Source: Actinomadura latina NBRC 106108 (lineage in GTDB: Bacteria; Actinomycetota; Actinomycetes; Streptosporangiales; Streptosporangiaceae). From it: 64,000 nucleotides of DNA. The notes beneath the pieces were generated by a model, which worked only from the letters and a program-made list of their open reading frames with translations, made no database searches and was not told the DNA's origin. The DNA lies in the NCBI RefSeq assembly GCF_001552195.1, contig NZ_BCQS01000006.1:186001-250000 (forward strand), read 5' to 3'. The position numbers and the translations under genes are program-made. Positions 8,632 through 16,815 of this stretch are shown one piece after another. Numbering within the stretch: the stretch's first letter is position 1; the number at the start of each line of letters is the position of its first letter.

Positions 8632-9576
8632 ATGCGTGCGGTGTGGCTGACGGAGTTCGGCGGGCCGGAGGTGCTCGTACCGGGTGAGGCGCCCGATCCG
8701 GTGCCGGACGAGGGGCAGGTGCTCATCGAGGTCGAGTTCGTCAACATCACGTTCGTGGAGACGCAGATGCGGTCGGGCGGCGGCCCGGCGCCGGTGAAGC
8801 TGGAGCCGCCCGTCATCCCCGGCAACGGCGTGGGCGGCGTGGTGGCGAAGGTCGGCGCGGGTGTCGACGGCGGGCTCGTCGGGCGGCGGGTCGTGAGCAG
8901 TACCGGTGGCACCGGCGCCTACGCGGAGAAGGCGGCCGTCGATGCGAAGGGGCTGTTCGAGGTGCCGGACGGTCTGGCGCTCGACGACGCGGTGGCGCTC
9001 CTGGCCGACGGACGGACCGCCGCGATGATGGTGAGTGCGGCGGCGCCCCGTCCGGGGGAGCGGGTGCTCGTGGAGGCGGCGGCCGGCGGGGTCGGGACGC
9101 TCCTCGTCCAGCTGGCGAAGATGAGGAACGCGACGGTCGTCGCGGCGGCCGGGGGTGCGCGGAAGACCGAGGCCGCGATGCGGCTGGGCGCGGACGAGGC
9201 GGTCGACTACCGCGAGCCCGGCTGGGCCGGGAAGGCCGGGGGAGTGGACGTCGTCTTCGACGGGGTCGGCGGTGCCGTGGCGCGCGAGGCGTTCGGCCTG
9301 CTGCGAGGCGGCGGGCGCATGGTCAGCTTCGGGCTCGCGTCCGGCGAGTGGGCGAGCATTGCGGACGAGGAGGCGGCCGGACGCGGCGTGACGCTCGTCC
9401 GGTCCACGGCCACGCCTGACCAACTGCGGGAGTTCACGAGGAGCGCGCTGGAGGAGGCCGCCAAGGGACGGCTCCGGCCGGTGATCGGTCAGCGCTTCCC
9501 GCTCGAAGGCGCCGCCGACGCGCACAGGGCGATCGAGTCGCGCTCCACCGTTGGCAAGACCCTGCTGGAGCTCTAG
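8632..9576 (+). CDS. Zinc-less MDR-type NADPH:quinone oxidoreductase
   Basis: The 314-residue enzyme has a GroES-like N-terminal domain (GGPEVLVPGEAPDPVPDEGQVL, IPGNGVGGVV) and a Rossmann domain with AAAGGVGTLLVQLAK, the family's NADPH motif AxxGGVG. It ends with the usual RFPLEGAADAHRAIESRSTVGKTLL block. The cysteines that hold catalytic zinc in alcohol dehydrogenases are absent, so it belongs to the quinone oxidoreductase/enoyl reductase branch. The start at 8632 is chosen because GAAGGGG precedes it; an ATG at 8617 would overlap that site. The end overlaps the convergent hydrolase gene by four bases. Confidence 0.87.
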   Translation: MRAVWLTEFGGPEVLVPGEAPDPVPDEGQVLIEVEFVNITFVETQMRSGGGPAPVKLEPPVIPGNGVGGVVAKVGAGVDGGLVGRRVVSSTGGTGAYAEKAAVDAKGLFEVPDGLALDDAVALLADGRTAAMMVSAAAPRPGERVLVEAAAGGVGTLLVQLAKMRNATVVAAAGGARKTEAAMRLGADEAVDYREPGWAGKAGGVDVVFDGVGGAVAREAFGLLRGGGRMVSFGLASGEWASIADEEAAGRGVTLVRSTATPDQLREFTRSALEEAAKGRLRPVIGQRFPLEGAADAHRAIESRSTVGKTLLEL

Positions 9577-10745
9577 CCCACCCTCTTCAGGAACGACCGC
9601 AGGCTGCGTTCGTAGGCGGCCGGGTCGACGTTCCACGATTCGGTGTGGTCGCCCGGTGTGGAGATGTGCGTGACCATGCCGGGCGGGGCCTTCCTGGCGA
9701 AGGTGTAGGCGGGCCCGTTGGCGACGGTGGCGTCGTCCTGCGTGGTGAACATGAGGACGGGCGTGCGCAGGCGGGGCGCGTACCGGCGCTGGTCGTAGTC
9801 GGTCAGGTCGATGCCGATGCGCCATTCCAGGACCTGCTTGGCCACGTCCGTCATGAAGCCGGGCAGGTTGCGGGCGTCGCCCTGCTTGTCCAGGGTGGCG
9901 CTCCAGTCCAGGACGGGGGAGTCGAGGACGACGCCCCGGACGAACGACGGGTCCTTGCGCAGGGCCGTCATCGCCATCGCGCCGCCCATCGACCACCCGT
10001 GCAGGACGACTCCGGTCGCGCCGTGTGCGCGCGCGTAGCCCATCGCGGAGATGACGTCGTGCCATTCCGTGTCGCCGAGATGGTTCTTCCGGTCGCCGGA
10101 CGAGGGCGCGCCCACGTCGTTCCGGTAAGCGATGGACATCATCGGCAGGCCCATCTCGTGGACGACGCGCATGACGCGGAACGTCTCCGCCTTGTCCGCG
10201 TTCCGTCCGTGGACGGCGATGACCCATGTCCCCTTATAGGACGACCCCGGGACCAGCCACGCCGGCATCGCCCCCACCTTGGACGGATACGTGACGTCCT
10301 CGAAGGGCAGCCCCAAGGCCGTCTTGGGGTCGCCCTCGTACATCCAGTGGTCGATGGCGGCCGGCGCGCTCTTCGTCAGGGAACCCGAGACGACCGACGA
10401 CACCTTCCGCACGACATGGCGGGAGTCGCCGCCGACGATGGGGCCGAGCAGAGCACGCCCGCCCTTCCAGACGAGCGCCCACGTTCCGGGACGTTCCGTC
10501 ACCGGTTCGCGGGGCAGCGTGACGGTGCCGTCCGCCGCGTCCACGATCGTCAGCGGGTACTCGGCGGTGTGGTCGACCTCGATCGCGACGCCCGCGAAGT
10601 ACCAGCCGACGCCGCCGACGGCCGCGAACAGCAGGACGGCGAACGCGACGAGCACCGCCATCAGCGGGCGGGCGCGGCGGCGGCGCGACCGGACCGGCGG
10701 CCCGGGGGCCGCGGGTGCCGGTGATTCTGGGGCTTCGGTCGACAC
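9573..10745 (-). CDS. Membrane-anchored alpha/beta hydrolase
   Basis: The protein has a cytoplasmic Arg-rich N-tail, one transmembrane helix (MAVLVAFAVLLFAAVGGVGWYF), and an exported alpha/beta hydrolase domain. The nucleophile elbow is GWSMGG, the acid is probably in TTQDDATV, and the His in STPGDHTESW near the C-terminus. TWVIAVHGRNADKAE is the oxyanion-region strand. This type is often annotated as an S9-like or generic esterase; substrate unknown. No ATG lies in frame upstream of the membrane helix close to a ribosome site, so GTG 10745 is a best guess for the start. Confidence 0.8.
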   Translation of the reverse strand: MSTEAPESPAPAAPGPPVRSRRRRARPLMAVLVAFAVLLFAAVGGVGWYFAGVAIEVDHTAEYPLTIVDAADGTVTLPREPVTERPGTWALVWKGGRALLGPIVGGDSRHVVRKVSSVVSGSLTKSAPAAIDHWMYEGDPKTALGLPFEDVTYPSKVGAMPAWLVPGSSYKGTWVIAVHGRNADKAETFRVMRVVHEMGLPMMSIAYRNDVGAPSSGDRKNHLGDTEWHDVISAMGYARAHGATGVVLHGWSMGGAMAMTALRKDPSFVRGVVLDSPVLDWSATLDKQGDARNLPGFMTDVAKQVLEWRIGIDLTDYDQRRYAPRLRTPVLMFTTQDDATVANGPAYTFARKAPPGMVTHISTPGDHTESWNVDPAAYERSLRSFLKRVG

Positions 10746-10911
10746 GACATACGAAGTTAGCTTCTCCCAGGCACCGCGAAAGCCCGGGTCACCCGGCGGT
10801 GCGGTTAATCTGCCGCACAGGTGCCATCGAGGAGGCCATCGCGACGCACGGAGGCCATCGGGACCACCTCTACCGGCTGCAACGGCCGACGGCGGCCTCA
10901 TCGAGGTGTGA

Positions 10912-11580
10912 TCAGGCGCTCCCGATCGCCGCCATCAGCCCCAGCGCGAACAGCATGTCGAGGTGGATGAACGTCTCCAGTTTCGTGCCCGGCGGCACGT
11001 CCGGGTCGGCGGCGAGCCGGTCCAGGACGGCGAGCGCGCCCGCGCTGTCCAGATCGTCCGCCAGCGCCGTCTCCGCCTGATTCGTGTACTCCCGGCTCAG
11101 TGGACGCCCCGGAGCCGTCGCCCATTCGGCGACCATGCCGCGCCACGCGTCCAGCCGCGCGCCCGCGGCCGTCAAGCGCGCGTCCGACAACTCCACGGGC
11201 TCCCGATACGGGACTTCCAGCATCGCCAGGCGCGCGGCCAGCGCGTCCGGCGGCTTCCCGCCCGTCTCCGGGGGCACCGCCAGGCACAGCGCGTCCACAT
11301 CGGCCATGGCGGCGGCGACGTAGACGTCGGCCTCCGCGAGGGGCTCGTCGAGGACCTCGAAGGACGCGACGTTGTAGTCCGCCCAGCCCTCCACGGCGAC
11401 CGGGACGCTCGTGAAACGGACCCGGCGCCCGGCCCGCCCGGCGATCCGCCGCAGCAGATCGGCGACCACGAGCGTGCGGTGGCCGGCGCCGTCCAGGACC
11501 TGCAGGCGCAGGCCCGGCCCGGCCGGCAGAGGTTCGGTACGTCCCGTCCGGTGGTCGTGCAACCGCAGCATGCCTCCCAC
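10912..11580 (-). CDS. Reduced cysteinyl-tRNA-synthetase-like protein without the catalytic motifs
   Basis: The 222-residue protein starts LRLHDHRTGRTEPLPAG, which resembles the opening strand of class I CysRS (LRLYDT..G..). It ends with a helical part (TALADDLDSAGALAVLDRLAAD) that resembles the DALR anticodon-binding segment where CysRS has FxxALxDDLNTxxALA. Between them the length allows only a short Rossmann-like part. I see no HIGH or KMSKS motif and no zinc-binding Cys set, so aminoacylation is unlikely. It is cytoplasmic and unlinked to a tRNA or mycothiol gene here. The relation to CysRS is my pattern reading and should be tested by a profile search. Confidence 0.6.
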   Translation of the reverse strand: MGGMLRLHDHRTGRTEPLPAGPGLRLQVLDGAGHRTLVVADLLRRIAGRAGRRVRFTSVPVAVEGWADYNVASFEVLDEPLAEADVYVAAAMADVDALCLAVPPETGGKPPDALAARLAMLEVPYREPVELSDARLTAAGARLDAWRGMVAEWATAPGRPLSREYTNQAETALADDLDSAGALAVLDRLAADPDVPPGTKLETFIHLDMLFALGLMAAIGSA

Positions 11581-11604
11581 CCTAGGCGGCGGGACGCCGG
11601 AGGA

Positions 11605-12417
11605 TCAGAGGGGCCGGTCGGATTCCAGCGGGCCGAACGGCATGGGGGCGGCGCCGTCGGAGCGGCGGACGGCGGCGAACCGCAGCCGCACGTAGTCGGC
11701 GACCCACCCCGACTCGCGGCGCAGCGCGGGCGCGGCCAGGTCGTTCACCCGGTCGAGCAGCGGGTCGACCAGCTCCGGCGGGACGTCCGCCAGCGCCCGC
11801 GCGGCGTAGGCGCGGACCCAGTCGGCGGCGCCGTTCGGGCCCTCCGCCATCCGGGTCGGGCGGTCGGCGTGCTCCAGCAGCCGCAGCGTGAACCCGGCGT
11901 CCTCCAGCTTCGCGGCGTACTCGGCCGGCGACGGGAAGTACCAGGGCAGCTCGGGCTCGCCGAGGCCGAACACCCGCCACGCCGTCTGCATCGCGACGAT
12001 CAGCTCGGCGCAGTTCCCGGCGCCGCCGAGCTCGCCGACGAACCGGCCGCCGGGGCGCAGCGCCGAGTGCACCCGCCCGATGACGGCGTCGGGGTCGCGG
12101 GTCATCCAGTGCAGGGCCGCGTTGGAGGCGACCGCGTCGAAGGAGTCGCCGACGGTGAAGTCGTGGGCGTCGCCGACGACGAAGGACAGGCCCGGGTGCG
12201 TGGCGGTGGCCTGCGCGACCATGTCGGGGCTGCCGTCGATGCCCAGCACCTCGGCGCCCCGCTCGGCGATCTCCGCGCTGAACGTGCCGGTGCCGCACCC
12301 GAGGTCGATGACCCGCTCGCCGGGCTGCGGATCGAGCAGATCGATCAGGGGGGCACCGTGCGCGGAGACATACCCGAAGGCGGAGTCGTACGTCGTCACG
12401 GCCCAGTTCACTGTCAT
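11605..12417 (-). CDS. Class I SAM-dependent methyltransferase (Tam/UbiE-like)
   Basis: The 270-residue enzyme has motif I VIDLGCGTGTF at about 37-47, the acidic end of strand 2 in VLGIDGSPDM, VVGDAHDF as motif II and NAALHWM as motif post-II. This layout is typical of methyltransferase domain 25/11 proteins related to trans-aconitate methyltransferase. The C-terminal 130 residues (WYFPSPAEYAAKLEDAGF onwards) form the usual cap. Substrate is unknown. It is 24 bases downstream of nothing on its own strand and lies head to head with the small gene at 12458. Confidence 0.85.
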   Translation of the reverse strand: MTVNWAVTTYDSAFGYVSAHGAPLIDLLDPQPGERVIDLGCGTGTFSAEIAERGAEVLGIDGSPDMVAQATATHPGLSFVVGDAHDFTVGDSFDAVASNAALHWMTRDPDAVIGRVHSALRPGGRFVGELGGAGNCAELIVAMQTAWRVFGLGEPELPWYFPSPAEYAAKLEDAGFTLRLLEHADRPTRMAEGPNGAADWVRAYAARALADVPPELVDPLLDRVNDLAAPALRRESGWVADYVRLRFAAVRRSDGAAPMPFGPLESDRPL

Positions 12418-12457
12418 AATTTATCGGAGAAAGTCCTGCAGGGAGGCGGTGTTGGGA

Positions 12458-12793
12458 ATGGCGGACGTCACGTCCGAGGTCCGGATCGTCGGCGCCGAAG
12501 GCCCGGACGGCCTGGTCCTGCGGACCGTCGGCCTCGCCGCCCGCGGGCTCCCCGAGTTGCGCGCCGAGGGGCTGCCGCCCTACCTGGGGGACGGCTGGGC
12601 CCGGGTCCTCGGCGCCCTGGCGCGGCGGCTCGCGGCCACCGGCGAGCCCCCCGCCGAACTCGCCCCCGGCGTCGGGATCGGCTTCGCCGAAGCGGCGGAC
12701 GGCGCGCTGCTCCCCGTCCCGCCGCTGGGCCGCGACACGGCCGAGTGGCGCCGGGAGGTCCTGCTCCGCCTCTTCCCCGAAGCCCGCAGCTGA
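12458..12793 (+). CDS. Small hypothetical protein (111 residues)
   Basis: This 111-residue protein has no signal or membrane segment. It is rich in Ala, Gly, Pro and Arg and contains VRIVGAEGPDGLVLRTVG, then LPPYLGDGWARVLGALARRL, and ends EWRREVLLRLFPEARS. No family was recognised. A GGGAGG at 12441 lies 11 bases before the ATG; GTG 12449 is in frame but too close to that site. It is divergent from the methyltransferase with 40 bases between starts, and ends 47 bases before the enoyl-CoA hydratase gene. Confidence 0.55.
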   Translation: MADVTSEVRIVGAEGPDGLVLRTVGLAARGLPELRAEGLPPYLGDGWARVLGALARRLAATGEPPAELAPGVGIGFAEAADGALLPVPPLGRDTAEWRREVLLRLFPEARS

Positions 12794-12796
12794 AGT

Positions 12797-12817
12797 CTCG
12801 TTCTAGAATCGAGTTCT
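12797..12817 (+). promoter_or_regulatory. Palindromic site before the enoyl-CoA hydratase gene
   Basis: TTCTAGAA at 12801-12808 is a perfect eight-base palindrome, and CTCG before it pairs with CGAG at 12810-12813. AGAA at 12805-12808 also pairs with TTCT at 12814-12817. Such symmetry 24-44 bases before a beta-oxidation gene fits a TetR-type operator. No regulator gene is adjacent, so this is inference. Confidence 0.4.
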
Positions 12818-12840
12818 GTCCAGCGCGAGAGGGGCCGCAG

Positions 12841-13713
12841 GTGCCGTACAAGGAGATCGAGTACGAGGTTCGCGACGGGATCGCCACCGTCACGCTGAAC
12901 CGCCCGCAGAAGATGAACGCCTACACGTTCACCATGCGCAACGAGATGCTCGACGTCTTCGACCGCATCGACGCCGACGACGACGTGCGCGTGGTCGTGG
13001 TGACCGGCGCGGGACGCGCGTTCTGCGCGGGCGCCGACCTGAGCGGCGGCGGCGACACCTTCGACAAGGAGCGGTCGAAGGACATGTTCGCGGGCGAGGA
13101 CGACGTCCTGGAGGACGGCACGCCCCGCGACGGCGGCGGCACGGTCGCGCTCCGCATCGCCCGCTGCCTCAAGCCCGTCATCGGCGCGTTCAACGGCGCC
13201 GCGGTCGGCGTCGGCGTCACCATGACCCTCCCGATGGACGTCCGGCTCGCCAGCGAGAAGGCCAGGTTCGGGTTCGTGTTCGCGCGCCGCGGCATCGTCA
13301 CCGAGGCCGCGTCCAGCTGGTTCCTGCCGCGCCTCGTCGGCATCGCGCAGGCCATGGAGTGGGCCGCGACCGGCCGCGTCTTCGACGCCCGGGAGGCCCT
13401 CGCCGGCGGCCTCGTCTCCCGCGTCCACGCGCCGGACGAGCTGCTCCCCGCCGCCTACGCGCTCGCCCGCGAGATCGCCGACAACACCTCGGCCGTCTCC
13501 GTCGCCGCGATCCGCCGCCTCATGTGGTCGGGCCTGTCCGCGCCGTCCCCGTGGGACGCGCACGCCGCCGACTCCCGCCTCATGGCCGCCCTCGGCGGCG
13601 GCGCCGACGCGATCGAGGGCGTCACGTCCTTCCTGGAGAAGCGCGAAGCCGCCTTCCCGATGCGGGTCAGCAAGGACCTCCCGCCCGAGGTCCCCGACTG
13701 GCCCGTCCGGTAA
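12841..13713 (+). CDS. Enoyl-CoA hydratase/isomerase (crotonase family)
   Basis: The 290-residue protein has the crotonase fold marks: ATVTLNRPQKMNAY near the start, the oxyanion-hole segment FCAGADL at 61-67, the second one FNGAAVGVG at 117-125, and FVFARRGIVTEAASSWFLPRLVG where the catalytic acid usually lies (E155). Residues 68-100 hold an acidic insertion (DTFDKERSKDMFAGEDD) found in the longer actinobacterial members. Reaction: hydration or isomerisation of an enoyl-CoA in fatty-acid or related degradation. GTG 12841 is preceded by GAGAGGGG six bases away. Confidence 0.88.
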   Translation: MPYKEIEYEVRDGIATVTLNRPQKMNAYTFTMRNEMLDVFDRIDADDDVRVVVVTGAGRAFCAGADLSGGGDTFDKERSKDMFAGEDDVLEDGTPRDGGGTVALRIARCLKPVIGAFNGAAVGVGVTMTLPMDVRLASEKARFGFVFARRGIVTEAASSWFLPRLVGIAQAMEWAATGRVFDAREALAGGLVSRVHAPDELLPAAYALAREIADNTSAVSVAAIRRLMWSGLSAPSPWDAHAADSRLMAALGGGADAIEGVTSFLEKREAAFPMRVSKDLPPEVPDWPVR

Positions 13714-13739
13714 CCGCTGTTTCCGCATCTTAGCGGCGT

Positions 13740-13784
13740 GTGTCGCTTGGGTGACGGAGGGTATGAGCCGCCCCGAAGCGACAC
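13740..13784 (+). promoter_or_regulatory. Nine-base inverted repeat in the leader of the NodB gene
   Basis: GTGTCGCTT at 13740-13748 is repeated in inverse as AAGCGACAC at 13776-13784, with 27 bases between. It fills most of the 83-base gap between the enoyl-CoA hydratase stop and the deacetylase start. It could be a terminator stem, an operator or a leader hairpin; the sequence does not decide. Confidence 0.35.
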
Positions 13785-13796
13785 GTTCGGGGGTGC

Positions 13797-14693
13797 GTGG
13801 TGCGGATAAGGAAAATCGCCATTATCGGCGCGGGGCTCCTGCTCGTCGCGGGATGCAGCCACGCCGACAAGCGGCAGGCGCGGACGGCCGGGGAGCATGC
13901 CGCCCTGGGTCGCGGGGCGCAGGCGCCCCGGTCCCCGTCGCCGCCACCGCCGCGGAAGATCGACTGCGACCGGGTGAAGTGCGTCGCGCTCACGTTCGAC
14001 GACGGCCCCGGCCCCTACACGGCGGGCCTGCTCGACACGCTGCGGAAGGACGGCGTGCGCGCGACGTTCTTCATGCTGGGCGAGAACGTCGGCGGCCACC
14101 GGGACGTGGTGCGGCGGATGGCCCTCGAAGGGCACGAGCTCGCCGACCACAGCTGGTCCCACCCCGAGCTGACCTCGCTGTCGTCCGCCGAGGTGCGGTC
14201 GCAGATCCAGCGGACGCAGAAGGTGATCAAGGAGGCGTCCGGCGGGGTGGAGCCGACGCTGATGCGCCCGCCCTACGGCGCGACGAACAAGCGCGTCGGG
14301 CACGCGGTCGGGATGCCGCTCATCCTGTGGAGCGTCGACACGCTCGACTGGCGCTACCACAACGTCGCCCGCGACGTCAGGGTCGGCACCAAGGAGGCGA
14401 AGAGCGGCGGCATCATCCTGTTCCACGACATCCACAAGACGAGCGTCGAGTCCATCCCGAAGGTGGTGGCCGGCCTGAAGAAGCGCGGGTTCACGCTCGT
14501 CACGGTGTCGGAGCTGTTCCAGGGCCGCGACCTCAAGCCCGGCGAGACCTACACCGAGCGGACCGTCGAGGTGACGGCGGAACCGCCGCCCTACGGCTCG
14601 CCCGCCGGCCCGGGAGGCGGAAGCCCGGCCCCGTCCAGCCCCGCGCCGTCCAGCCCCGCCGCGTCGAGCCCGGTGCCGTCGGGCACCGGCTGA
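13797..14693 (+). CDS. Lipoprotein polysaccharide deacetylase (NodB domain)
   Basis: The 298-residue product carries a lipoprotein signal ending in LLLVAGC, a Pro/Ser linker, and a NodB domain at about 60-245. Motif 1 is TFDDGPGPYT with both aspartates, motif 2 HSWSHPEL supplies the zinc histidines, motif 3 is MRPPYGA, and motif 5 is LFHDIH. It should be an active zinc-dependent deacetylase acting on peptidoglycan or another N-acetylated surface glycan outside the membrane. The tail is Pro/Ser-rich (repeats of APSSP). Start is GTG 13797 or the adjacent GTG 13800. Confidence 0.9.
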   Translation: MVRIRKIAIIGAGLLLVAGCSHADKRQARTAGEHAALGRGAQAPRSPSPPPPRKIDCDRVKCVALTFDDGPGPYTAGLLDTLRKDGVRATFFMLGENVGGHRDVVRRMALEGHELADHSWSHPELTSLSSAEVRSQIQRTQKVIKEASGGVEPTLMRPPYGATNKRVGHAVGMPLILWSVDTLDWRYHNVARDVRVGTKEAKSGGIILFHDIHKTSVESIPKVVAGLKKRGFTLVTVSELFQGRDLKPGETYTERTVEVTAEPPPYGSPAGPGGGSPAPSSPAPSSPAASSPVPSGTG

Positions 14694-14708
14694 GCGCGGC
14701 CGGCCGCG

Positions 14709-14978
14709 TCAGCCGTCCTCCGGCTCCTCTCGGCGGGGAGGGCGGCGCGGCGGGGGCTGCGGCGGGACGACCTTCGCCGCCACCATGATCCCCTCGGGGA
14801 CCTCGACCACTTCGCCGTCGCGGCGGCGCACCGTGAGCGTTCCACCGGACCAGGATTCGAGTACGCCGACCACGTCGCTGTACTCTCCCGTAGGCAGACG
14901 GCGGCGCAGCGAGATCCGCTGGCCCACGTCCGCGCCACTGATGGACACCACCAGCCGCGCGGCGAAGCGAGCGGACAT
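14709..14978 (-). CDS. Stand-alone SH3-like domain protein related to the N-terminus of Rv0428c-type acetyltransferases
   Basis: The 89-residue protein contains VGQRISLRRRL, YSDVVGVLESW and GTLTVRRRDGEVVEVPEG, a run of short beta strands. This closely resembles the N-terminal SH3-like domain that precedes the GNAT domain in Rv0428c-like proteins, here without any acetyltransferase. It ends in a Pro/Arg tail (PPRRPPRREEPEDG). It is convergent with the NodB gene and divergent from fdxA. The family link is from memory of that domain and is moderately sure. Confidence 0.6.
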   Translation of the reverse strand: MSARFAARLVVSISGADVGQRISLRRRLPTGEYSDVVGVLESWSGGTLTVRRRDGEVVEVPEGIMVAAKVVPPQPPPRRPPRREEPEDG

Positions 14979-15090
14979 GTGAGGACCCCCATGTCGAATC
15001 GACCGAGCCGTGGTGGCCATACTATTCACAGCGAGCTTGCGGCGACCCGTGACGTGCGGCGGGGCCGGATATCCGAGAGGAGTCACTGAC

Positions 15091-15417
15091 GTGACCTACG
15101 TCATTGCGCAGCCCTGCGTGGACCTGCTCGACAAGGCATGCATCGAGGAGTGCCCGGTCGACTGCATCTACGAAGGGAAGCGTCAGCTCTACATCCACCC
15201 GGACGAGTGCGTCGACTGCGGTGCGTGCGAGCCGGTCTGCCCGGTTGAGGCCATCTACTACGAGGACGACGTCCCCGATCAGTGGAAGGACTTCTACAAG
15301 GTGAACGTCGAGTTCTTCGACGACCTCGGCTCGCCGGGCGGCGCGTCCAAGGTCGGCAAGATCGACAAGGACCACCCGATCGTCGCGGCGCTGCCCCCGC
15401 AGAGCCACGACGACTGA
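15091..15417 (+). CDS. fdxA: Seven-iron ferredoxin FdxA
   Basis: The 108-residue protein begins TYVIAQPCVDLLDKACIEECPVD and continues CVDCGACEPVCPVEAI, the cysteine pattern of actinobacterial and thermophilic [3Fe-4S][4Fe-4S] ferredoxins. The length is typical. It is a cytoplasmic one-electron carrier. A ribosome site GAGAGGAG lies eight bases before GTG 15091. It precedes dapC in the conserved actinobacterial order fdxA-dapC, but a strong hairpin separates the two genes. Confidence 0.95.
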   Translation: MTYVIAQPCVDLLDKACIEECPVDCIYEGKRQLYIHPDECVDCGACEPVCPVEAIYYEDDVPDQWKDFYKVNVEFFDDLGSPGGASKVGKIDKDHPIVAALPPQSHDD

Positions 15418-15420
15418 GCC

Positions 15421-15467
15421 GGGGGACCTCCGGCGCGTCCCGGCGCGGACGCGCCCCGAGGTCCCCC
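15421..15467 (+). terminator. Strong hairpin after fdxA
   Basis: GGGGGACCTC at 15421-15430 pairs perfectly with GAGGTCCCCC at 15458-15467, and inside it GGCGCGTCC at 15432-15440 pairs with GGACGCGCC at 15447-15455. The stem of about 19 pairs starts three bases after the fdxA stop. There is no T-tract, which is usual for this group. It probably terminates or attenuates transcription into dapC. Confidence 0.75.
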
Positions 15468-15548
15468 TGCGTTGACTTCAGGGCCGTGGTCTCTCCCGAG
15501 TTCGGGAAGGCCACGGCCCGCCGGGCGTCCAGAGGAGGAACAGGGCCA

Positions 15549-16634
15549 GTGTTCACGCTGCCGGACTTTCCGTGGGATCGGCTCGCGCCCTACAAGGAGC
15601 GGGCGCACGGGCACGCGGACGGCATCGTCGACCTGTCCGTCGGGACGCCCGTCGACCCGACGCCCGAGCCCGTCCGGGCGGCGCTCGCCGGCGCGGCCGA
15701 CGCGCCCGGCTACCCGCAGACCTACGGGACGCCGCGGCTGCGCGAGTCGGTCGCGGGCTGGCTGCGGCGGCGCGCCGGAGTGTCCGGCGCCGACCCGGAC
15801 GCGGTGCTCCCCGTCATCGGCACCAAGGAACTGGTCGCCTGGCTGCCGACGCTGCTCGGCGCCGGCCCCGGCGACAGGGTCGTCTTCCCCGAGCTGGCCT
15901 ACCCGACGTACGACGTCGGCACCCGCCTGGCCGGCGCCACGCCCGTCGCGACCGACGGGCTGCTGCGCCTCGGCCCGGTGAACCCGAAGATCGTGTGGGT
16001 GAACTCGCCGTCCAACCCGACCGGCAAGGTGCTGCCCGCCGAGCATCTGCGCAAGGTCGTGGCGTGGGCGCGCGGCCGGGGCGCGATCGTCGTCAGCGAC
16101 GAGTGCTACCTGGAGTTCGGCTGGGACGCGGAGAACCCGCCGGTCTCGATCCTGCACCCGGACGTGTGCGACGGCTCCCACGAGGGGCTGCTCGCGGTCA
16201 ACTCCCTCTCCAAGCGCTCCAACATGGCGGGCTACCGCGCCGGTTTCGTGACCGGCGACCTCGCGATCGTGCAGCGGCTGCTGGAGGTCCGCAAGCACGC
16301 CGGCATGATCGTCCCGGCTCCGGTGCAGGCCGCGATGGCGGTGGCGTTCGGCGACGACGCCCACGTGGACGAGCAGCGCGCGCGGTACGCGCGCCGCCGC
16401 GCCGCCCTGCGGGAGGCGTTCGAGCGGCACGGGTTCCGCATCGACCACTCCGAGGCGTCCCTGTACCTGTGGGCGACGCGGGACGAGCCGTGCTGGGACA
16501 CCGTCGCCCACCTGGCGTCCCTCGGGATCCTCGTCGCCCCCGGCGAGTTCTACGGCCCGGCGGGCGCCCGGCACGTCAGGGTCGCCTTCACCGCGACGGA
16601 CGACCGCGTCGCCGCCGCCGCCGGCCGCCTCTGA
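15549..16634 (+). CDS. dapC: Succinyldiaminopimelate transaminase DapC
   Basis: The 361-residue class I/II aminotransferase has the PLP features expected: GTKELVAWLP, the NSPSNPTGK block, DECYLEF with the ring-binding aspartate, and the Schiff-base lysine in NSLSKRSNMAGYR. The opening FPWDRLAPYKERA and its place after fdxA identify the actinobacterial DapC group. It converts N-succinyl-2-amino-6-oxopimelate to N-succinyl-LL-diaminopimelate, for lysine and peptidoglycan. GTG 15549 has GAGGAGG nine bases upstream. Confidence 0.9.
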   Translation: MFTLPDFPWDRLAPYKERAHGHADGIVDLSVGTPVDPTPEPVRAALAGAADAPGYPQTYGTPRLRESVAGWLRRRAGVSGADPDAVLPVIGTKELVAWLPTLLGAGPGDRVVFPELAYPTYDVGTRLAGATPVATDGLLRLGPVNPKIVWVNSPSNPTGKVLPAEHLRKVVAWARGRGAIVVSDECYLEFGWDAENPPVSILHPDVCDGSHEGLLAVNSLSKRSNMAGYRAGFVTGDLAIVQRLLEVRKHAGMIVPAPVQAAMAVAFGDDAHVDEQRARYARRRAALREAFERHGFRIDHSEASLYLWATRDEPCWDTVAHLASLGILVAPGEFYGPAGARHVRVAFTATDDRVAAAAGRL

Positions 16635-16649
16635 CGCGGCCGCCCCCCC

Positions 16650-16691
16650 GGATCCGGCTGCCGGCCCGTGTACCGGCCTTGCATCGGATCC
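16650..16691 (+). terminator. Interrupted hairpin downstream of dapC
   Basis: GGATCCG at 16650-16656 pairs with CGGATCC at 16685-16691, and GCCGG at 16660-16664 pairs with CCGGC at 16673-16677. The structure begins 16 bases after the dapC stop and could end that transcript. Unpaired bases on both sides make it weaker than the hairpin after fdxA. Confidence 0.4.
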
Positions 16692-16815
16692 CGGCTTTCC
16701 ATAGGAAACCCGTGGATCATTTGATACGTCTCATCGCGGTATGGGCTTGGAACGGCGCAATCGGTAGGATCCGCTGGTCTGCGCCCGTGTTGTCGACGAA
16801 AAGATGGAGGTGTCC

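Noticed and set aside
12799..12820. KstR site upstream of the enoyl-CoA hydratase
   Set aside because: TAGAA and GTTCT are present, but the spacing is one base too long and the AACNNGTT core is absent, so it does not fit the KstR motif.
13714..13796. Cyclic-di-AMP riboswitch before the NodB gene
   Set aside because: Cell-wall genes in actinomycetes often carry one, but only 83 bases are available and none of the conserved ydaO-type blocks were seen.
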